NCBI RefSeq assembly: GCF_001718695.1
Contig: NZ_CP013420.1
Span: 930,001 to 994,000 of the forward strand
DNA length: 64,000 bases
DNA from: Burkholderia ubonensis
GTDB lineage: Bacteria > Pseudomonadota > Gammaproteobacteria > Burkholderiales > Burkholderiaceae
Direction: 5' to 3'
Every line of letters begins with the position of its first letter. Position 1 is the stretch's first letter. A model generated the notes under the pieces. It was not told where the DNA came from, did not search any database, and saw only the letters and a list, made by a program, of their open reading frames with translations. A program made the translations under genes and the position numbers. Shown one piece after another: positions 24,556 to 33,762 of the stretch.

Positions 24556-25251
24556 ATGTCGACCACTTCCCTGCTCGTCCAATCGCTGCCGGTACTTGCC
24601 CAAGGGGCCGTGCTGACCGTCAAGTTCGCCGTCCTGTCGATGGTGTTCGGCCTGATGGGCGCCGTCGTGCTGGCGATGATGGGCATCCGGCAAAGCGACG
24701 GCATCACCGCCGGCTTCGAACGCGTGGTCGTGAACACGCTCGCGGCGCTCGCGCGCGCCTACGTCAGCGTGATGCGCGGCACGCCGCTGCTCGTGCAGAT
24801 CTTCGTGATCTATTACGGGCTGCCGAGCCTCGGCATCTCGCTCGATCCGACGCCCGCGGGCGTCATCGCGCTGTCCGCCAACGTCGCCGCCTACATGTCC
24901 GAAAGCATGCGCGGCGCGATCAACGGCATCCACCGCGGCCAGTGGCTCGCCGCGTACAGCCTCGGGCTGTCGTGGGGCCAGACGCTGCGCTATGTGATCG
25001 GCCCGCAGGCGCTGCGCATCGCCGTGCCGAGCCTGTCGAACAGCCTGATCAGCCTGATCAAGGACACGTCGCTCGTGTCGGTGATCACCGTCACCGAGCT
25101 GCTGCGCAGCGCGCAGGAAGTGATCGCCGCGACCTATCAGCCGCTGCCGCTGTACCTGGCCGCCGCCGCCGTGTACTGGGTGCTGTGCCAGATCCTCGAA
25201 TGGGTGCAGCGCTGGTACGAAAAGCGGCTGTCGCTGCCCGGCCGGCACTGA
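24556..25251 (+). CDS. Amino-acid (cystine-type) ABC transporter permease
   Basis: 231 residues, about five membrane segments, and the permease docking loop NGIHRGQWLAAYSLGLSWGQ (residues near 122-141) typical of HisM/TcyL-type proteins. ATG 24556 lies six bases after the repeat element. The ATP-binding partner that usually follows is missing; the next gene is a leftward oxidoreductase. Confidence 0.87.
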   Translation: MSTTSLLVQSLPVLAQGAVLTVKFAVLSMVFGLMGAVVLAMMGIRQSDGITAGFERVVVNTLAALARAYVSVMRGTPLLVQIFVIYYGLPSLGISLDPTPAGVIALSANVAAYMSESMRGAINGIHRGQWLAAYSLGLSWGQTLRYVIGPQALRIAVPSLSNSLISLIKDTSLVSVITVTELLRSAQEVIAATYQPLPLYLAAAAVYWVLCQILEWVQRWYEKRLSLPGRH

Positions 25252-25297
25252 ACGCCGCGCTGCGCTTCGCGGCCGGCGCGGCCAGCCTGCTCTCTCC

Positions 25298-26284
25298 CTA
25301 CTCGCCCGAATATCGCACGCCGAGCGCGGCGCGCGCCCCATCGGTCATCGCGATCATCCGCCGCGAATGATCGTGCGTCATCACCGGGCTTTCGGTCTGC
25401 CCCCCGCGCAGCAGGTCGCAGAAATGCGCGGTCTCGTAGTTGAGGCCGCCGCCGTCGAACGGCGCATCGAGCTCGACCACCCGGCCGTCCGCATAGCAGA
25501 CCGTCGCGCGCGCCGGATTCCACCATTTCTCGTGGATCGTCACGTGCCCGCCCGCCGCGGCCAGCAGCGCGTCGCCGCGCCCCATCACGTCGAGCCCGCA
25601 GAAGAGCTGCGCGATGCCGCCGTTCGCGTGGCGGCTGTTGAGGCTCGCGAACACGTCGACGCCCGTCGCGCCGACCCGCCCCAGCGTCTGCACGTCGAGT
25701 GGCGCGCCGAGCCAGTCGACCGCGAGAAACGTCTCGTAGATGCCGATGTCGAGCAGCGCGCCGCCCGCCTGCTCAAGGCGATAGACCGGATGGTCGCCGG
25801 GCACGCTCGATGACGCGCAGCCGGCCCTCACGAGCCGGATCTCGCCGATCGGGTCATCGCGCAGATGCGCGCGCAGTTTCCGGTACAGCGGGAAAAACGG
25901 CGGCTTCATCGCCTCCATGAACAGCCGGCCGGCGTCGCGCGCCGCACGCAGCACGGTCTCGAGCTGCGCCGCATTGAGCGTCGCGGGCTTTTCGCACAGC
26001 ACGGCCTTGCCGGCCGCAAGCGACGCCAGCGCGTATTCGGCATGACTGTCATGGAGCGTCGCGATGTAGACGGCGTCGATATCGCTTGCCAGCAGTGCAT
26101 CGAGGCTCGCGGCCGGCGTGCCGCCGCAGCTGTTGCAGAACGCGATGGCGGCGTCGGCGCGGCGCGCCCACACACCGCTGAGTACGGCGCCCGGTACGTG
26201 CGCGAGGCTCTGCGCGAAGCGGCGCGCGATGCTGCCTGCGCCGACGATGCCGAAGCGCACCGGGCGGTCGTTCAAGTCGTTCAT
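25298..26284 (-). CDS. Gfo/Idh/MocA-family oxidoreductase
   Basis: ATG 26284 gives 328 residues. The Rossmann motif FGIVGAGSIARRFAQSL binds NAD(P); AVLCEKPATLNAAQLE holds the conserved EKP; the C-terminal alpha/beta domain has ALLDIGIYETFLAVDWLG. Such enzymes oxidise or reduce sugars and inositols, substrate unknown here. It is 97 bases behind a GntR regulator on the same strand, probably in one transcript. Confidence 0.87.
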   Translation of the reverse strand: MNDLNDRPVRFGIVGAGSIARRFAQSLAHVPGAVLSGVWARRADAAIAFCNSCGGTPAASLDALLASDIDAVYIATLHDSHAEYALASLAAGKAVLCEKPATLNAAQLETVLRAARDAGRLFMEAMKPPFFPLYRKLRAHLRDDPIGEIRLVRAGCASSSVPGDHPVYRLEQAGGALLDIGIYETFLAVDWLGAPLDVQTLGRVGATGVDVFASLNSRHANGGIAQLFCGLDVMGRGDALLAAAGGHVTIHEKWWNPARATVCYADGRVVELDAPFDGGGLNYETAHFCDLLRGGQTESPVMTHDHSRRMIAMTDGARAALGVRYSGE

Positions 26285-26381
26285 CGGATCTTCCGTGGCG
26301 GTCGTATGACGGTGGCCGGCGCACTGCCGGCCGGCCGTCATGATACGCGCACCGGCTCGCCGATGAACGACCCGTGCAGCG

Positions 26382-27098
26382 TCACGCCCGCACCGGCACG
26401 TCGACGGAGAAGTCCCGGGAGATCTCGTCGGCGCTGAAGTCGATCAGTGCGAGCGACGCCGCCTCGGCCTCGCGCGGATCGCGGCGTTCGATCGCGTCGA
26501 CCACGCGCGCGTGCGCCTTGAGCGCCACGTCGTGCGCGCCCTCCTTCTGCACGACCCGCGGATTCACGAGCCGCACCGCGCCGCGCACGATCGCCGCCAT
26601 TTGCTGAAAGAACTGATTGCCGCTTGCGTGGACGATCCGCGTATGCAGCAGTTCGTCGGCCGCGTCGTAGCCGGGGTCGCCCGGCTGCAGCGCCTTGAAT
26701 GCCTCGAACGCCTCGCGAATGCCGGCGACCTCGGCCGCGCTCGCGCGCACGGCCGCCTGCGCGGTCGCGCGCGGCTCGATCAGCATCCTGAATTCGATGA
26801 CGTCGCGCATGAACTGCGGGTCGGGTTTCGCCCGAAACCGCCAGCTCACGACGTCCTCGTCGATCATGCGCCAGTCGCGCATGGGCCGCACGCGCGTACC
26901 GACTTTCGGACGGACGTCGAGCATGTCGCGCGCCAGCAACATCGACAATGCCTCACGCATGACCGTGCGGCTCACGTCGAATTCCTTCGACAGTACATCC
27001 TGCGGCGGCAAAATGCCGCCGTACTTGTCCTCGACGATGCCCGCGACAAGTCCATCCATCACTTTGGCGACCAGTGACCGGTCTTTGCCCTGCTCCAT
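26382..27098 (-). CDS. GntR/FadR-family transcriptional regulator (FCD domain)
   Basis: 238 residues: winged helix GGILPPQDVLSKEFDVSRTVMREALSML (first half) and an all-helical FCD effector domain (EFRMLIEPRATAQAA; metal-binding His in LLHTRIVHASGN). These regulators answer to sugar acids or similar. An imperfect GGT-N4-ACC site at 27212-27221 lies upstream and could be its operator. The downstream oxidoreductase is the likely target. Confidence 0.87.
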   Translation of the reverse strand: MEQGKDRSLVAKVMDGLVAGIVEDKYGGILPPQDVLSKEFDVSRTVMREALSMLLARDMLDVRPKVGTRVRPMRDWRMIDEDVVSWRFRAKPDPQFMRDVIEFRMLIEPRATAQAAVRASAAEVAGIREAFEAFKALQPGDPGYDAADELLHTRIVHASGNQFFQQMAAIVRGAVRLVNPRVVQKEGAHDVALKAHARVVDAIERRDPREAEAASLALIDFSADEISRDFSVDVPVRA

Positions 27099-27266
27099 GA
27101 CACCTCCCCGTGCGTCGATTTGCGAATACCTGCTCCGCAGTTCCGCCGGCCCTGGTTACGACTGTTCTTATGATCTGTAAGTTGATGAGTTTCGAGGCCG
27201 TTACGCTATCTGGTAAACACCTGACAGGGTTATCCCTCTTACTTTCGGGGGGGATTTATAAGGCAT

Positions 27267-27303
27267 CCAAAAAAGCCCGGGAAGCGCTCTGCGCTTGCCG
27301 GGC
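27267..27303 (-). terminator. Terminator of rpiA
   Basis: Read on the minus strand: GCCCGGCAAGCGC, AGA loop, GCGCTTCCCGGGC, then T6. A second, shorter hairpin (GCAGTGC/GCACTGC) lies at 27330-27348 between it and the rpiA stop. Confidence 0.85.
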
Positions 27304-27351
27304 CGCGATTTTAAACAAGATTTGAACAAGCAGTGCATTACGCACTGCTTT

Positions 27352-28056
27352 TCATTTCTTACAAACGTCGGGATAAACGATAGTCTCGACGCCGCTCTCC
27401 GTGCCGAGCAGGCACAGGTTCGCGCCGCGCGCCGCGAACAGGCCGACCGTCACGACGCCCGGCCATGCGTTGACCTCCGCTTCGAAGCCGCGCGGATCGG
27501 CGATCTGCAGGCCCTTCACGTCGATGATCTCGTTGCCGTTGTCGGTGATGTACGGCGCGCCGTCCTTCGTCACGCGCAGCACCGGCACGCCGCCGGCCGC
27601 CGTCACGCGCCGGCCGATCGCGGTGCGCGCCATCGGCACCACTTCGATCGGCAGCGGGAATGCGCCGAGCACCGGCACGCGCTTGCTCGCGTCGGCGATG
27701 CACACGAACGTATCAGCCACCGACGCGACGATCTTCTCGCGCGTCAGCGCGCCGCCGCCGCCCTTGATCATCGCGCCGCTCGCGTCGATTTCGTCCGCGC
27801 CGTCGACGTATACCTGCAGCGATTCGACGTCGTTCAGGTCGAACACCGTGATGCCGTGCGCCTTCAGGCGCTCGGTCGTCGCGACCGAGCTGGACACCGC
27901 GCCGCGATAGCGCGACTTGACGGCGGCCAGCGCATCGATGAAGCAGTTGGCGGTCGAGCCGGTGCCGACGCCGATCACCGCGCCTTCCGGCACGTTCTGG
28001 ATCACGTAATCGGCCGCGGCCTGGCCGACGAGGCGTTTGAGTTCGTCTTGAGTCAT
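27352..28056 (-). CDS. rpiA: Ribose-5-phosphate isomerase A
   Basis: 234 residues. Family marks: [42 protein letters not shown] (fragments; Asp and Lys/Glu are catalytic), and [11 protein letters not shown]. Interconverts ribose-5-phosphate and ribulose-5-phosphate in the pentose phosphate path. ATG 28056 gives the standard start [19 protein letters not shown] terminator follows at 27267-27303. Confidence 0.94.
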   Translation of the reverse strand: MTQDELKRLVGQAAADYVIQNVPEGAVIGVGTGSTANCFIDALAAVKSRYRGAVSSSVATTERLKAHGITVFDLNDVESLQVYVDGADEIDASGAMIKGGGGALTREKIVASVADTFVCIADASKRVPVLGAFPLPIEVVPMARTAIGRRVTAAGGVPVLRVTKDGAPYITDNGNEIIDVKGLQIADPRGFEAEVNAWPGVVTVGLFAARGANLCLLGTESGVETIVYPDVCKK

Positions 28057-28147
28057 GGGATGGAAATGCTGCTGGATTGCGGAAAACCGCCAGTTTACCG
28101 GACTCGGACCACGGCCCACGCTTTTTCGGCGCGGGAGGTGCCGGCGA

Positions 28148-29095
28148 TCAAGGTGCGCCGGGCGCCGTCGCGTCGCCGCCAGCCGGCGTGCCGGGGAAGT
28201 ACTTGTCGAGCAGCGCCTGCGCGATCGCGTCGCTCTCCGCGTCCGGGTCGCCCGCGTAGCCGGACGGCCGGAAATGCATCTGGAACGCGGCGAACACGCG
28301 GCGCGTACGCTCGTCGAGCACGCCGTCCGTCGGCACGTCGTAGCCGTAGCGCGCCAGCTTGAGCTGCAGCCCGCGCACGTCGACCGCCGCATGCGGATCG
28401 CGGCCGGCCAGACGCGCGACGACCGTCGCGTCGTCCGGCCATGCGCCGACGCCGGCCTGCGCGAGCGCGCGCCACGGGAACGCCGGCCCCGGGTCGATCT
28501 TGCGTTGCGGCGCGATGTCGCTGTGCCCGACGACGCGCGTCGGCGGAATCGCGTAGCGCGCGACGATGTCTTGCGACAGGCGGATCAGCGCATCGACCTG
28601 CGCCGGCGGATACGGCTGCCAGGTGCGGCCCTGCGGCGTGTCGGCCGGGCCGCCGTTGACGTTCTCGATGCCGATCGACGCCGCATTCAGCTCCGTCGTG
28701 CCCTGCCAGGCGCTGACGCCCGCGTGCCACGCACGCTGCGCTTCCGGAACGAGCTGATAGACGACCGGCTTGCCCCATTCGATGCGCGGCTGCGCCGGCA
28801 CGACGTAGTGCGCGCTGACCGCGTCGCCCGTCAGCGTGCGCAGCGATTGCGCTTCGTCGCTCTCGGTGTAGTGCATCACGAGAAAACGGATGCGCGCATC
28901 GGCGCCGCGCGCGTGCAGGCTCGTGTCCGCGTAGTAGCTGCCGCGCTCGACCAACGAAGGCGACGCGCAGCCGGCCAGCACGCCGGCAATCGCGCACGAC
29001 GCGCCGATGCGCAACAGGAACCTGGTTCGCAGTGCGTCGAGCACGCGCCGCGCGCGATCGCAGCACGCGTGGTTCGGGTCAAGCGGCTTGCCCAT
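28148..29095 (-). CDS. N-acetylmuramoyl-L-alanine amidase, lipoprotein (AmiD type)
   Basis: Start at ATG 29095 gives 315 residues with an unusually long n-region before the signal; a later GTG may be used. The signal ends in the lipobox LAGC. The amidase_2 domain carries zinc ligands His in [10 protein letters not shown], His and Asp in [21 protein letters not shown] (fragment), with Glu in [11 protein letters not shown]-terminal helical peptidoglycan-binding domain ([19 protein letters not shown]) follows. It likely trims murein peptides from the outer membrane side. Confidence 0.88.
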   Translation of the reverse strand: MGKPLDPNHACCDRARRVLDALRTRFLLRIGASCAIAGVLAGCASPSLVERGSYYADTSLHARGADARIRFLVMHYTESDEAQSLRTLTGDAVSAHYVVPAQPRIEWGKPVVYQLVPEAQRAWHAGVSAWQGTTELNAASIGIENVNGGPADTPQGRTWQPYPPAQVDALIRLSQDIVARYAIPPTRVVGHSDIAPQRKIDPGPAFPWRALAQAGVGAWPDDATVVARLAGRDPHAAVDVRGLQLKLARYGYDVPTDGVLDERTRRVFAAFQMHFRPSGYAGDPDAESDAIAQALLDKYFPGTPAGGDATAPGAP

Positions 29096-29112
29096 ACGCA
29101 ACGCCGGGCGCG

Positions 29113-29856
29113 TCAGCCCTTCACGCGCCGCTGCCTTACCGCTTCATACAAGCACACGCCGCTCGCGACCGACACGTTCAGGCTTTCGACGCTGCCGGCC
29201 ATCGGAATGCTCATCACTTCGTCGCAGGTATCACGCGTGAGCCGGCGCATGCCCTCGCCTTCCGCGCCCATCACGAGCGCGACCGGGCCGTCGAGTTTCG
29301 TATCGTAGAGCGTTGCCGACGCTTCGTCCGACGTGCCGATGATCCACACGCCGGCCTCCTTCAGCTCGCGCAGCGCGCGCGCGAGGTTCGTCACCGTGAT
29401 GTACGGCACCGTGTCGGCCGCGCCGCTCGCGACCTTCGCCGCCGTCGCGTTCAGGCCGACCGCGCGGTCGCGCGGCGCGATCACCGCATGCGCGCCGGCC
29501 GCATCGGCCACGCGCAGGCACGCGCCGAGGTTGTGCGGATCGGTGACGCCGTCGAGCACGAGCAGCAGCGCCGGGCCCTGGATGCCGTCGAGCAGCTCGG
29601 ACAGGTTCTGCGCAAGCGGAATGTCCTCGACGCGTGCGACGACGCCCTGATGGCGCTCGGTGTGCGCGAGCCCCCACAGGCGCGTCTCGTCGGCCGCGAT
29701 CAGCCGCACGCCCGCTTCCTTCGCGGCGTGCAGGAAATCCTGCATGCGGCGGTCGCGGCGCGTCTGGTCGTACAGCACCTCCGCAACCGTCGACGCATCG
29801 TGCCGCAAGCGCGCGGTCACCGCATGAAAACCGTAAAGAACCTTCAGACGTGACAT
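29113..29856 (-). CDS. rlmB: 23S rRNA (guanosine-2251-2'-O)-methyltransferase
   Basis: 247 residues. N-terminal L30e-like substrate domain ([11 protein letters not shown]), then a SPOUT knot with [34 protein letters not shown] and [17 protein letters not shown], the three SpoU motifs. It methylates G2251 in the peptidyl-transferase P loop. It lies behind rnr on the same strand, as in many proteobacteria. Confidence 0.93.
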   Translation of the reverse strand: MSRLKVLYGFHAVTARLRHDASTVAEVLYDQTRRDRRMQDFLHAAKEAGVRLIAADETRLWGLAHTERHQGVVARVEDIPLAQNLSELLDGIQGPALLLVLDGVTDPHNLGACLRVADAAGAHAVIAPRDRAVGLNATAAKVASGAADTVPYITVTNLARALRELKEAGVWIIGTSDEASATLYDTKLDGPVALVMGAEGEGMRRLTRDTCDEVMSIPMAGSVESLNVSVASGVCLYEAVRQRRVKG

Positions 29857-30006
29857 GACTGGAACAACCTTCGATCAAACGCGCGGCCGCGCGACGCGCA
29901 CGGCCGCAATCCATGGAATAGGAAAGCGCCGCGTGGCCGGCCGGCGGCCGGTGCAACGCGGCGTCTGTCGATACGGCGAGGGCGGCGCCGGCGCCGCCCC
30001 GTACGC

Positions 30007-32493
30007 TCAATACTTCTTGCGCGGGTGCGCCTTCTTGGCGGGCGTCTTCGCCGCCGCACCGCCCTTCTTCTTCGCGGCGCGCGCGGCACGTGCCTCCTTC
30101 ACCGCGGCAGTCGGCGCGCTCGCCGCCTGCTTGCGGCGCGGCGCGGCTTCGTCCGCGGCCGGCAGCATGCGCAAGCGCGGGCCGCCGCGATCGCTGCCGT
30201 TGGCATTGGCGTTGCCATTGCCGCCCGCAGCGGGCGCCTGCGGCGCCGGACGCGGCGCCTTCACCGGCGTGTCGCGCACCAGCCGGAAATCGATCTTGCG
30301 CGCGTCGAGGTCGACGCGGCTCACCTGCACACGCACCCGGTCCGACAGGCGATAGCGGATGCCGGTGCGCTCGCCGCGCAGCTCGTTCTTGATCTCGTCG
30401 TACTGGAAGTAGTCCGAGCCGAGCTCCGTCACGTGCACGAGGCCTTCGATGAACAGCGTGTCGAGCTGCACGAAGATGCCGAACGACGTGACGCCGTTCA
30501 CCATCCCGCCGTATTCCTCGCCGAGCTTGTCGCGCATGAAGTAGCACTTGAGCCACGCCTCGACGTCGCGCGACGCCTCGTCCGCGCGCCGCTCGTTCGC
30601 CGAGCAGTGCAGCCCGAGCTCTTCCCAGATCGCGGTATTCGTCGTGCGCGAGCGATTGCGCGCCTCGTCGTCGGCCTGCTGCATCGCGCGGGCGCGCGGC
30701 GACAGCGCGGTGTTCAGCGCGACGCCGTCCGGCGCCTTCGGCACGTACTTCTTGCCGGACAGGATCGCGTAGATCGCGCGGTGCGTGAGCAGGTCCGGAT
30801 AGCGGCGGATCGGGCTCGTGAAGTGCGCATAGGCTTCGTACGCGAGACCGAAGTGGCCGATGTTGTCCGGGCTGTAGACCGCCTGCTGCATCGAGCGCAG
30901 CAGCATCGGCTGCAGCATCTGCGCATCGGGCCGGTCGCGGATATGCGCCATCAGCGCCGCATAGTCGCTCGCGTGCGGCGTATCGCCGCCGCCGAGCGTC
31001 AGCCCCATCCCGCGCAGGAACGCGCGCAGGTTCTCGAGCTTCTCCGCGGTCGGCCCCGCGTGCACGCGGTACAGGCCCGGATGCTTGTTGCGCTTCAGGA
31101 AGTCGGCCGCGCACACGTTCGCGGCCAGCATGCATTCCTCGATCAGCCGGTGCGCGTCGTTGCGCTGGCGCGGCAGGATCTGCTCGATCTTGCCCTGCGT
31201 GTTGCAGACGATGTACGTCTCGGTCGTATCGAAGTCGATCGCGCCGCGCTTCTGCCGCGCGGCGAACAGCGCCTTGTAGACGCCGTACAGGTTCTGCAGG
31301 TGCGGCAGCAGCTCGGCGCGGCGCGCGGCCTCCGGCCCCTTCGTGTTCGCGAGCACCGCCGCGACTTCCGTGTACGTGAGGCGCGCGGCCGAATGGATCA
31401 CGGCCGGGTAGAACTGGTAGGCCTTGATCTCGCCGCGCGCGGTGATCACGATGTCGCACGCGAGCACGCAGCGATCGACCTGCGGATTCAGCGAGCACAG
31501 CCCGTTCGACAGCTTCTCCGGCAGCATCGGGATCACGCGGCGCGGGAAATATACCGACGTGCTGCGCTCGACCGCGTCGCCGTCGAGCCCGCTGCCCGGC
31601 TGCACGTAATGCGACACGTCGGCGATCGCGACGATCAGACGGAAGCCGTCGCCGCGGCCGACCTTGACCGGCTCGCAGTAGACCGCATCGTCGAAGTCGC
31701 GCGCGTCCTCGCCGTCGATCGTGACGAGCGGCACGTCGCGCAGGTCGACGCGGAACCGCAGGTCGGCGGGCCGCACCTTGTCCGGCAGCGCGGCCGCGTC
31801 GTCGAGCGCGGGCTGGCTGAATTCGTGCGGCACGCCGTACTTGCGCACCGCGATCTCGATCTCCATGCCGGGATCGTCGATGTCGCCGAGCACCTCGACC
31901 ACGCGGCCGAGCGGCTGCGAATGCCGGCTCGGGAAATCGGTCAGCTCGACGACGACGACCTGCCCGACCTTCGCCTTCTTCACGTTCTGCGTGATCAGGA
32001 TGTCGTGGCCGATGCGCTTGTCTTCGGGCGCGACGATCAGCGCGCCGTTCTCGTTGAGCAGGCGGCCGATCACGCGCTTGTTCGCGCGGTCGGTGACCTC
32101 GACCACATGGCCTTCCGGCCGGCCGCGCCGGTCGTAGCCGACGATCCGCGCGAGCACGCGGTCGTTGTGCATCACCTTCTGCATCTCGCCGTTCGGCAAA
32201 AACAGGTCGTCCTGGCCGTCGTCGCGGATCACGAACCCGTAGCCGTCGCGATGGCCCTGCACGCGCCCGGCGACGAAGTTCGACGGATGGGTCAACTGGT
32301 AATGGCCGCGTTTGTCGAGCCGGATCTGGCCGTCGCGCTCCATCGCGGCGACGCGCCGGAAGAACCCTTCGCGCTCCTGGCGCTTGATCGACAGTGCCTC
32401 GGCGATGTCGTTCGCGGCGAGAGGCGCGTCGCTCGTACGCAGCACGCCGAGAATCTCTTCACGGCTCGGGATGGGGTACGGATATTTGCTCAA
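30007..32493 (-). CDS. rnr: Ribonuclease R
   Basis: 828 residues. Order: helix-turn-helix (residues 1-80), cold-shock domains, the RNB catalytic domain with DGEDARDFDDAVYCEP (metal-binding Asp cluster) and S1 domain near residues 650-730, then a Lys/Ala-rich tail (AAKTPAKKAHPRKKY) typical of RNase R. It digests structured RNA 3' to 5' and takes part in rRNA quality control. The 150 bases to rlmB contain only GC-rich spacer. Confidence 0.94.
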   Translation of the reverse strand: MSKYPYPIPSREEILGVLRTSDAPLAANDIAEALSIKRQEREGFFRRVAAMERDGQIRLDKRGHYQLTHPSNFVAGRVQGHRDGYGFVIRDDGQDDLFLPNGEMQKVMHNDRVLARIVGYDRRGRPEGHVVEVTDRANKRVIGRLLNENGALIVAPEDKRIGHDILITQNVKKAKVGQVVVVELTDFPSRHSQPLGRVVEVLGDIDDPGMEIEIAVRKYGVPHEFSQPALDDAAALPDKVRPADLRFRVDLRDVPLVTIDGEDARDFDDAVYCEPVKVGRGDGFRLIVAIADVSHYVQPGSGLDGDAVERSTSVYFPRRVIPMLPEKLSNGLCSLNPQVDRCVLACDIVITARGEIKAYQFYPAVIHSAARLTYTEVAAVLANTKGPEAARRAELLPHLQNLYGVYKALFAARQKRGAIDFDTTETYIVCNTQGKIEQILPRQRNDAHRLIEECMLAANVCAADFLKRNKHPGLYRVHAGPTAEKLENLRAFLRGMGLTLGGGDTPHASDYAALMAHIRDRPDAQMLQPMLLRSMQQAVYSPDNIGHFGLAYEAYAHFTSPIRRYPDLLTHRAIYAILSGKKYVPKAPDGVALNTALSPRARAMQQADDEARNRSRTTNTAIWEELGLHCSANERRADEASRDVEAWLKCYFMRDKLGEEYGGMVNGVTSFGIFVQLDTLFIEGLVHVTELGSDYFQYDEIKNELRGERTGIRYRLSDRVRVQVSRVDLDARKIDFRLVRDTPVKAPRPAPQAPAAGGNGNANANGSDRGGPRLRMLPAADEAAPRRKQAASAPTAAVKEARAARAAKKKGGAAAKTPAKKAHPRKKY

Positions 32494-32678
32494 GGGCTTG
32501 TCGATGGTTGTTCTCGTTGCGATGGCTGTTGGTGCGCGGCATCAACATAGAAGTGTCCGTCAGACAGTTCTATAGTGACGGCGGCGAGTCATTCTATCAC
32601 CCGCCCGTGTCGCGAAATGACCCGAATGCCGCATGCATGCGCCGCCGCGCGCCGTTCACGGTGCATTGCAAAAAAGTG

Positions 32679-32706
32679 TTGACATGAATAAATGGGGCGC
32701 TATAAT
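32679..32706 (+). promoter_or_regulatory. Promoter of tRNA-Leu copy 1
   Basis: TTGACA at 32679-32684, 16 bases, TATAAT at 32701-32706. Both boxes are perfect consensus. Confidence 0.88.
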
Positions 32707-32741
32707 TTCGCTTCTTTGCAGCAAGCAGCTACTGCAAACGT

Positions 32742-32828
32742 GCCCAGGTGGCGGAATTGGTAGACGCACTAGGTTCAGGTCCTAGCGGTGGCAACACCGT
32801 GGAGGTTCGAGTCCTCTCCTGGGCACCA
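32742..32828 (+). tRNA. tRNA-Leu (CAG), copy 1
   Basis: 87-base type II tRNA with long variable arm (GGTGGCAACACC), anticodon CAG in TTCAGGT, T-arm GGTTCGAGTCC and CCA. A terminator follows at 32841. Confidence 0.95.
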
Positions 32829-32840
32829 TTTGATTTCGAA

Positions 32841-32867
32841 AAGGTCGGCTTCTAGCCGGCCTTTTTT
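32841..32867 (+). terminator. Terminator of tRNA-Leu copy 1
   Basis: AAGGTCGGC-TTCTA-GCCGGCCTT stem followed by T-run. Confidence 0.85.
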
Positions 32868-32995
32868 ATTTTCCGCGCGCGGTTCGATGAGATCGCCAGG
32901 TGCACTCGTTCAGCGGCGTGATGCGCGGCAACCTCACCCTGCACCATCGTGAAATCGCATCCGGAAAATATTATCGTTCGCAGCCTCAAATTCTG

Positions 32996-33023
32996 TTGAC
33001 AGATCTCCCAGACACGCTAGAAT
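32996..33023 (+). promoter_or_regulatory. Promoter of tRNA-Leu copy 2
   Basis: TTGACA at 32996-33001, 16 bases, TAGAAT at 33018-33023, with an AT-rich upstream element (AAAATATTATC). Confidence 0.83.
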
Positions 33024-33054
33024 AACGGTCTTCGCATCGCAACAAGCGAAACGT

Positions 33055-33141
33055 GCCCAGGTGGCGGAATTGGTAGACGCACTAGGTTCAGGTCCTAGCG
33101 GTGGCAACACCGTGGAGGTTCGAGTCCTCTCCTGGGCACCA
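33055..33141 (+). tRNA. tRNA-Leu (CAG), copy 2
   Basis: Identical over its 87 bases to copy 1. Own promoter upstream and own terminator downstream. Confidence 0.95.
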
Positions 33142-33153
33142 TCTGTTTTCGAA

Positions 33154-33179
33154 AAGGTCGGCTTCTAGCCGGCCTTTTT
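33154..33179 (+). terminator. Terminator of tRNA-Leu copy 2
   Basis: Same hairpin as behind copy 1 (AAGGTCGGC/GCCGGCCTT) followed by T5. Confidence 0.85.
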
Positions 33180-33341
33180 CATTTTCCGCGCGCGATTCGA
33201 TGGGCTCGCCAAGTGCACGGGCTGGGGGAAGCCACGCGCATGCGGCGCGATTCATCCAGCGGCGTGATGCGCGGCAACTTCACCCTGCACCGCCGTGAAA
33301 TTTCATCCGAAAAATATTATCGTTCGCGACCTCAAATTCTG

Positions 33342-33369
33342 TTGACAGATCTCTCAGACACGCTAGAAT
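33342..33369 (+). promoter_or_regulatory. Promoter of tRNA-Leu copy 3
   Basis: TTGACA at 33342-33347, 16 bases, TAGAAT at 33364-33369; nearly identical to the promoter of copy 2. Confidence 0.83.
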
Positions 33370-33400
33370 AGCGGTCTTCGCATCGCAGCAAGCGAAACGT

Positions 33401-33487
33401 GCCCAGGTGGCGGAATTGGTAGACGCACTAGGTTCAGGTCCTAGCGGTGGCAACATCGTGGAGGTTCGAGTCCTCTCCTGGGCACCA
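33401..33487 (+). tRNA. tRNA-Leu (CAG), copy 3
   Basis: Differs from copies 1 and 2 by one base in the variable arm (CATC for CACC), which only turns a G-C into a G-U pair, so it should still work. Confidence 0.94.
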
Positions 33488-33499
33488 TCTGTTTCCAAA

Positions 33500-33525
33500 A
33501 AGGTCGGCTTCTAGCCGGCCTTTTT
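33500..33525 (+). terminator. Terminator of tRNA-Leu copy 3
   Basis: Same AAGGTCGGC/GCCGGCCTT hairpin followed by T5. Confidence 0.85.
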
Positions 33526-33701
33526 CATTTCTGCTCCCTGAACCACGATTCCCGATCGCGCCGACACGACGCGACCAGCCGCCCGGCATGCGTCGCATCC
33601 GCGCGGTAACGCGCCGGCAACCGCCCTCTCCCGCATGCCCCCACTCTCGTCACCAAGAAAAACCGGGATTTCCCTAGGCTGACACGCCGATCTCCTCGCG
33701 G

Positions 33702-33728
33702 TTAAATAAATCAACGTGATTTATTTAA
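33702..33728. promoter_or_regulatory. 27-bp palindromic operator of the sugar ABC operon
   Basis: Perfect arms TTAAATAAATCA (33702-33713) and TGATTTATTTAA (33717-33728) around ACG. The site is very AT-rich in GC-rich surroundings and lies 34 bases before the ROK regulator's start, so autoregulation by that ROK protein is likely. Confidence 0.8.
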
Positions 33729-33762
33729 TGCGCCGGACACCGGCGCCATGGAAGGAGACGCC

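Noticed and set aside
30025-32550. 841-codon frame opposite rnr
   Set aside because: Composition (Arg/Ala/Val/Asp/His-rich) and complete overlap with ribonuclease R mark it as an antisense shadow in GC-rich DNA.
32742-33487. Regular tRNA-Leu repeats as a CRISPR-like array
   Set aside because: The repeated units are 87-base tRNA genes with promoters and terminators; no short-repeat/spacer pattern or cas gene is present anywhere in the window.
33101-33677. Open frames over tRNA-Leu copies 2 and 3
   Set aside because: They run through tRNA genes and terminators and have no ribosome site.
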